Part shown: positions 58,617 through 64,000 of the stretch, one piece after another | How the letters are laid out: every line of letters begins with the position of its first letter | Position numbering within the stretch: the stretch's first letter is position 1 | Translations under genes and position numbers: made by a program | Assembly: GCF_043641665.1 (NCBI RefSeq) | Contig: NC_092194.1 | Span: 1,775,221 to 1,839,220 of the forward strand | DNA: 64,000 nucleotides | Direction of reading: 5' to 3' | Source of the DNA: Enoplosus armatus | Lineage: Eukaryota > Chordata > Actinopteri > Centrarchiformes > Enoplosidae | Notes under the pieces: generated by a model | The model's database searches: none | Told to the model about the DNA's origin: nothing | What the model saw: only the letters and a program-made list of their open reading frames with translations

Positions 58617-61084
58617 TTTCACTACGGGCCTTTCCATTCACAGGTCCCTCCACATGGACAGGAGCTGCCTATTAATAGAAGGAGGCGACGCGGTGACAGA
58701 CACCATGGGCTCATTGAGCAGAGATGGAGGCTCCAGCCCCCCCCCCCCCCACCCCACCCGAGCACAGCTTGGGGTCTCCGACCTTGGGCCAAAATCCGGC
58801 CTGTGAATCCCCCATCACCCACCAGAAACCCCACTGAGGCTGAAGTTAAAACAACTCTTTTCTATCAAGACCTCTGCATATAGGTCTAATGTCTTCAATT
58901 TAATATCTTCAGTGCCATTTTGGTGACTCTTCAAACATGATCCCCCACCACCACCACCACCACCCCCTCCCTCTGATGGGCTCTCCTAAAATTGGAGTCA
59001 CAATTTCCTGTGTGAAGGCCTCCGAGTGCAGAGGGAGGCCACATGAAGCTCGACACGAGCTACGGTTACTCAGGCCAAACATCTTATCCCCCCTCTGAGA
59101 GCTCCTCTGGATGGTGCGAACGGCGCGCCATCATTTTTTGACGCCGCCGATGCAGCAGGGAGGGGCGAATAACCACAGCGGGAAATCACCCTCCTCCTGC
59201 TGGGCTTTTTGGACTATTTTTAGAACGGTGCACGAGCCCCTCTCAGCCGGTTTTGGTAATAAAAGTCGGATGTTAATTTTCTTTTTTCCGATTCAGTTCG
59301 GTTGTAAGTCTCAGTCCTGAGCCTCCGTCCTCAGGTTCACTCCGTGCATTGTTTTTTTTTTTCCGGCGGGGTCGGGTCAGTCGCACATGTTGTCGCGCGA
59401 GTGACAAAATGAGGATGATTCGTGTTCGCTGGTGGCTTCACCTCCTTTGATCGGCCCCCCCTTTACAAGCCGGCGTGAACTCGCTCAACAGAGGCAAAGG
59501 CACGCTGTGTCAACCCGGGGCCTATCTCTGCACAAACCAACAGTCCCAAACCCCCCCCCCCCCCCCTCCCCAGATGGCAAACGTTTGTTTCTCATTTAGC
59601 TTTTTTTTTCCTCTTTCTATCCCTCAGCCCAACTCCACATTGTCCTGGAAAACTACCACGAACTCGCCCCGCTTTGCAAAGCCCCGTCTCCCTGTTCATT
59701 CAGGCACGTTGCACCCCGTTGACCCTTGACCGCCGTAAAAGCTGGACAAACACAGGAACTCAAAGCAAAGATAATGAGGATAAACAACGCTGGCACTCAG
59801 GGTGTGTGTGTGTGTGTGCTCATAGACTCTTGGCGCAGATCTCTCAGACAAAGTGGTCGACATTTCTTCTGTTTTGGCTCGTAGCTTCGAGACAAAAGGC
59901 AGAGTCAAGAAGTTAAGGCAGCGCGGGCCCGCTGATAACCTCGTGAGGTAAACAAGGTTTTATGAGGTAAATAGTCAACGGGACAATAAGCTGACCTTTG
60001 GTGGACAAGGTCCAGCTGGAGACCTCAGTTCTCAGCGCGGGAACACAATGAAGGGTAAATACAAGCTGGAGGTCACCTTCCTCTAGTGAGACTCTTCCCG
60101 CCAATAGATAGAGATAGAGGAGCAGTCGAGGCTCTACGAAAGTTCAGATTTCCATGCACTTCCCTAAGAAGTAGGGGAAAAGGTCTGGAAAATTCTCAAG
60201 AGGGTTTCTCCCAATCTGTGCCGTTACGAAAGATTTCATTTTTAAAGTTGGCGGTTGTCTGATCAGAAATGTCCAGTGCAGCACAACTCCGTTTGCCATA
60301 GCTGTCCTCGGATATTCCTGAGGGCTGTGGACTACGGCTCAAACCCTCATCCGAACCTTAACCAAAGAGGTTTCAAACCTGAAAATGTCACGGGGACCAG
60401 CTTTTTGTCCCCAGGCGAACGGAAGAAGGACGGAAGAACAATGTTCATACCCACAAGTGGCCAAAACATTATTTTTTTTTTTTTATTAAATCCTCTTCAT
60501 TTCAAACCCAAACTTGTATGAACTCTTGAAGTCGACTCACATATGAACACATTCCTGTGTGTCCTCTCAGCAGACCCACATACAGCCCCTGTTTGGACTG
60601 ATACAATAGAAGCTCCCTGAGGCCCAAACCTCGCCCCCCCCCCGTCTGGCAGCTGATATTCTTGATCCTCACTCCGTGGACATAGTGTGGATCAAATGTG
60701 GTCTGCATGTGTTTGGCCATTTGGACGGAGTCACTTATAAATTAATTATTGCTTCGCCACACCTGGCCATCAGGGTCTCAAGCTTTACATTTCAAGAGCT
60801 GTCACGCAGGAGGCCAGATGGCCGGCGTCACGCTCGCGCATTTGTCGGACACTTAGATGACCCTCCAGGCTACATCGGGGATGAATTAGTCATCTTCTTG
60901 AGACCGGTTTCACTTCTATTCTTAGTTCGCGGCATGACAGCTGGCTTCAGAAATACTATTGAAAGTTTGCTTTTTAATACACCTGAAGTCCCTCAAAACA
61001 ACCAGACAGGTTTAGCCTTGCACTCTCGCAACATTGTCAGACTCCTGATAGAAAAAAAAACAAAAAACAAAAGACCAGGCTCTC
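56262..61084. other. Intergenic, no gene recognised
   Basis: It lies downstream of hhipl1. In human the next gene is CYP46A1, but no exon of it was seen. There are (CA)n at 58580-58614 and poly-C runs (56761-56776, 57112-57122, 58738-58750, 59551-59566). Non-repetitive tracts such as 59100-59320 could be regulatory. Confidence 0.6.
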
Positions 61085-61821
61085 CTACATTACCCACAAC
61101 GCACCTGGGTTGCTGACAGTTCAGTCGGAGAATCGGCTGTGTTATGCTAGTAGTGCTAAATGTAATGCAAATCTGCAGCACCTCACCTTGTGCTGTCCCA
61201 AATCAAAGCCATAACCGGCCCACTCCTGGACCCCCTGCAGTACCCCTACAGGGCTTGTTTGTGGACTTGAGCTGTGCCTTGAACACCATCGTCCTAGGTC
61301 TCCTGCCCAGGAGTCCCCTCCCCTTCCTGGGCACCATCATCCCGCAGGACCTCAAGTGGGAGCTGATCATCAGCTCCATCTCCAAGAAAGCCCCGTAGAG
61401 GATGTACTTCCTGTGGCAGCTGAAGAAGCTCAACCTGCCAGAGTCAATGAGGGTGCACTTCTACAGTCCATCCTCATCATCACCTCCATCACCACCTGGT
61501 ACCTGACTGGCGGCAATCTGCCGACCCTCCAGGACCTGTGCACCTCCTGGAATCTGAGGCGAGCAGGAAAGACTGTGGCCGACCGCCCTCACCCTGGACA
61601 CGAGGTCTTTGAGACACTCCCCTCTGCGGCCCATCAGGACCAAAGCCTCACTGCACAAGAACAGTATCTCCCAGACTAGAGCTGGCCTCATCAACAACCC
61701 CCTCCCCATCATTCTAAAAAGCATGTATTGCATAACATGAATTCGCACACCTCCCTCTGGAGACACTAAAGGCTTTGCGCTGCTGTTTTTCCACGCAGCA
61801 CCTGGAAACATGCCGAGGTGT
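61085..61821. repeat. Dispersed repeat, copy B, interrupted by LINE sequence
   Basis: The left end (CATTACCCACAACGCACCTG, then GCTGACAGTT) and the right end (CACCTCCCTCTGGAGACACT, AAGGCTTTG, CACCTGGAAACA) match copy A at 46133-46436. The middle is replaced by the LINE remnant. Confidence 0.6.
61240..61720 (+). mobile_element. Degenerate LINE ORF2 fragment
   Basis: Frame-shifted translation gives recognisable pieces of a fish non-LTR reverse transcriptase: LFVDLSCALNTIV (RT motif with FSSAFNTI-like core), FLGTIIPQDLKWEL, RMYFLWQLKKLNLPESMRVH, ADRPHPGHEVFETLPS, and RSIRTKASLHKNSISQTRAG. An internal deletion between the first two pieces and several frameshifts show it is dead. It is embedded in another repeat (61085-61821). 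Confidence 0.75.
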
Positions 61822-62826
61822 AAAATTGGTGGAAATCTCTTTTGAGCACGAAGGCTTATCTTCGACGGCTCTTATCAGAGAGGGTGATTAGGAAGGTGTT
61901 TTGGCCTTGGAGCTACATCAACCAACCAGGCTTACATACCTAAGTATGTAAACAGATATTAGTCCGTTATTTTCGAGGGGTTTCTGCTGCGATTTAGTTT
62001 AAGTAGTCCTTTGATAGAACAAAGAATAGAACAAACCAATATTAGGGAGTAAGTTAGGACCAACTATCAAAGGAAGTTACTAGGAGTATTCAGCCATTGC
62101 GAGAAACAATACTGATGAGAGGTTTGTACATAAAGCCAGGTCCAGGGCAAAGTCATGAGAGGACATTCCGAAAGCTGAGATATTGCCACTCAAAAACTGA
62201 AAAACATCTGTAAATTGACCTCGGCTTGGCCTCTCTCTGCTATTAATGCACAGTTAATCCGGAGCTTCCTGTGACACCTTTAACAAAGACCGCAGATAGC
62301 CCGCTCCGTTCGCGTTACATTTGGCAGTCTCAGATTCCATTTAATCCTGGAGCGAACCTGGCCTCAGACGGGGGTTTTTTTTTTAGTTTTTTTTTTTAAC
62401 AGGCCCCTCTGACAGCTATCAGCTGACATTTATTAGCAACACGCCGTTATCTGTGCTGTGCCAGGACGCCGCCAGGACTGCGAGGCCGTGCACGCTCTGT
62501 CGAGACCCTTCGACCGCTCCAAAACACCTTTAAAATATTTCGCTCGCAGAGATCCTGACATCTGTCAAGGCCTTTCGCGTCGGTAGCGAAAAAAAGACAC
62601 AGACGCGGTTTTGTGTCGAAGATCTGGTTCCACCCCCCCCCCCCCCCACCCCCACCCTCTGCTCGCTCTGGCCCCGGGAAAAAAGTTTGGCAAGACGGAT
62701 AATGAATTAGATAAGTTCTGGGAAGTGGCTCGGGAGTAAACACGTCTCGGCCGCGCTAATGGCGTAGTCCACATCCTGGGGTCTGCGCTTGAGTGAGAGG
62801 GAGCTGTGTTCAGGATATTGGCAGAT

Positions 62827-62865
<39 letters not shown>

Positions 62866-62898
62866 GCTATAAATCTGTTTGATGAAACCTGTGAGGTA

Positions 62899-62930
<32 letters not shown>

Positions 62931-64000
62931 GTGAAACCAGACATCTGGTCTTATGGTCTCTATGCTCTCCATCCACACAGCACAACAGACCACTATTTAC
63001 TGCCCCTCCAACGGCCATAAAACACGCATGCCTGGGCGTGTGTGTGTGTGTGTGTGTGTGTTATCTCTTCCCTTCCCTTCCTCTCTTTGCTTCCTTTTTT
63101 TTTTTCTTCTTCTCCAGAGCCAAAGTTCAAAAGGTTTTATCACTGGGGGGGGGGGGGAGAACTCCTGTTTGCCTCTTTCTCTCTCTCTCTCTTTAATCAC
63201 TTCCCTCAGTGCAAACCAGTACATTTGTAACAGGCAATGTAATGGAAGGAACAAATATAAGGCGAGACAGCAACCAAAATGAACTGGCAAAGGACCAGGT
63301 GACTGCCGGGCCACCAACTGGGAATCAGGAGCAGGTGTTCCCCCGTCTGCGGAACAGACCAAAACTGATTACATTCATTTTGCAGCAGGAAGATTACATT
63401 TATTCCAGGTAGAGTTCCCCCGCCTCTATATTCTCACGCAGAAATTGGCTGTAAATCCACATTTTGAAGCTGATAATTCAAAGACAATCTTCAGCGTGCG
63501 GGCTGTCAGTCACCCTTTCTGTGCTTTTTCCTCCCCTTTCGACATTTCGCAAATGCAAGTAAGACGAGCGGAGACGGTTTTCAGGGGGGGTCCCAGGCTT
63601 GAACGAAAGGCTCTGAGACTCTGAAACATATTTCGATCGGCGAAATCCATTTACAGCAGAAGACGAAGACGCGAAGCTGGCGTCTGACGCCTCTGTGTTT
63701 GTTTTCATGAGCGGACCTCTTGCTGTTTAACCCCGCTGACCGACTCTCGCCACTTTGTTGTCGTTCAGTGATTTATTTAGGAAGGAAAGCGGACGCCTCT
63801 GGCCCGGTCCCTGCTTGTGTTCCCGCAACGCTTTGTTTTCAGTCCAAACGGCCTGCATCATTATCCTGAACCCAAACCCACGTCCTGCCCCGCCGCGGAC
63901 TTTGAAGTCAACATCAGAGGTGTAAAGCGCTGACACTGTGGTAATCCTCTTTTCGAACCCAGTGGTGGATGTCAGCCCTGCTCTGTTTACTTGTGAGAGG
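61822..64000. other. Intergenic, no gene recognised
   Basis: It contains (CA)n at 62829-62864, (GT)n at 62900-62929 and 63037-63061, a poly-C run near 62632-62648 and CT-rich DNA near 63170. The stretches 62230-62480 and 63420-63940 are non-repetitive, with no splice-supported reading frame. Confidence 0.6.

Noticed and set aside
57000..64000. Search for cyp46a1, the next gene in human
   Set aside because: No P450 haem-binding or helix motifs flanked by splice sites could be found; it may lie outside the window.

Overview
The window is nuclear DNA of a teleost fish, probably a percomorph. The evidence is multi-exon vertebrate genes with GT-AG introns, many (CA)n/(GT)n microsatellites, long poly-G/poly-C tracts, and fish repeat families (a Tc1-like transposon, LINE remnants, foldback repeats). 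I see no prokaryotic genes, CRISPR arrays or operons.

Four protein-coding genes could be reconstructed exon by exon: setd3 (minus strand, coding exons 22927 to 7585), ccnk (plus, about 25493 to 28905), ccdc85c (minus, 47924 to 32029) and hhipl1 (plus, 50278 to 55341). Order and orientation match human chromosome 14q32 (SETD3, CCNK, CCDC85C, HHIPL1), so this is conserved microsynteny in about 48 kb. setd3 and ccnk diverge from a shared promoter region around 24.8-25.5 kb, ccnk and ccdc85c converge tail to tail around 29.7-30.6 kb, and ccdc85c and hhipl1 diverge around 48-50.3 kb.

Layout: 1-7.5 kb is intergenic (microsatellites, a promoter-like motif cluster near 1 kb, a LINE remnant near 3.8 kb). 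7.6-24.8 kb is setd3, with an apparently intact Tc1/mariner-type transposon in one intron. 24.8-29.7 kb is the divergent promoter and ccnk. 30.6-48 kb is ccdc85c, with a 12 kb first intron and a 531-bp TA-flanked non-autonomous element in a later intron. 50.3-56 kb is hhipl1. At 56.2 kb lies a tRNA-Thr-like gene whose anticodon reads UAU. 56.3-64 kb is intergenic, with a degenerate LINE nested in another repeat at 61.1-61.8 kb.

The genes do not form one pathway. Setd3 is the actin-histidine methyltransferase, cyclin K activates CDK12/CDK13 for transcription elongation, Ccdc85c is a junction-associated coiled-coil protein, and Hhipl1 is a secreted Hedgehog-interacting-protein-like protein. I found no convincing new multigene system. 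The most interesting signals are smaller: UG repeats standing where polypyrimidine tracts should be at two splice acceptors, a 51-bp tandem repeat inside the first recognisable ccnk coding exon, the anticodon-altered tRNA, a perfect 17-bp hairpin, and the young-looking Tc1 element.
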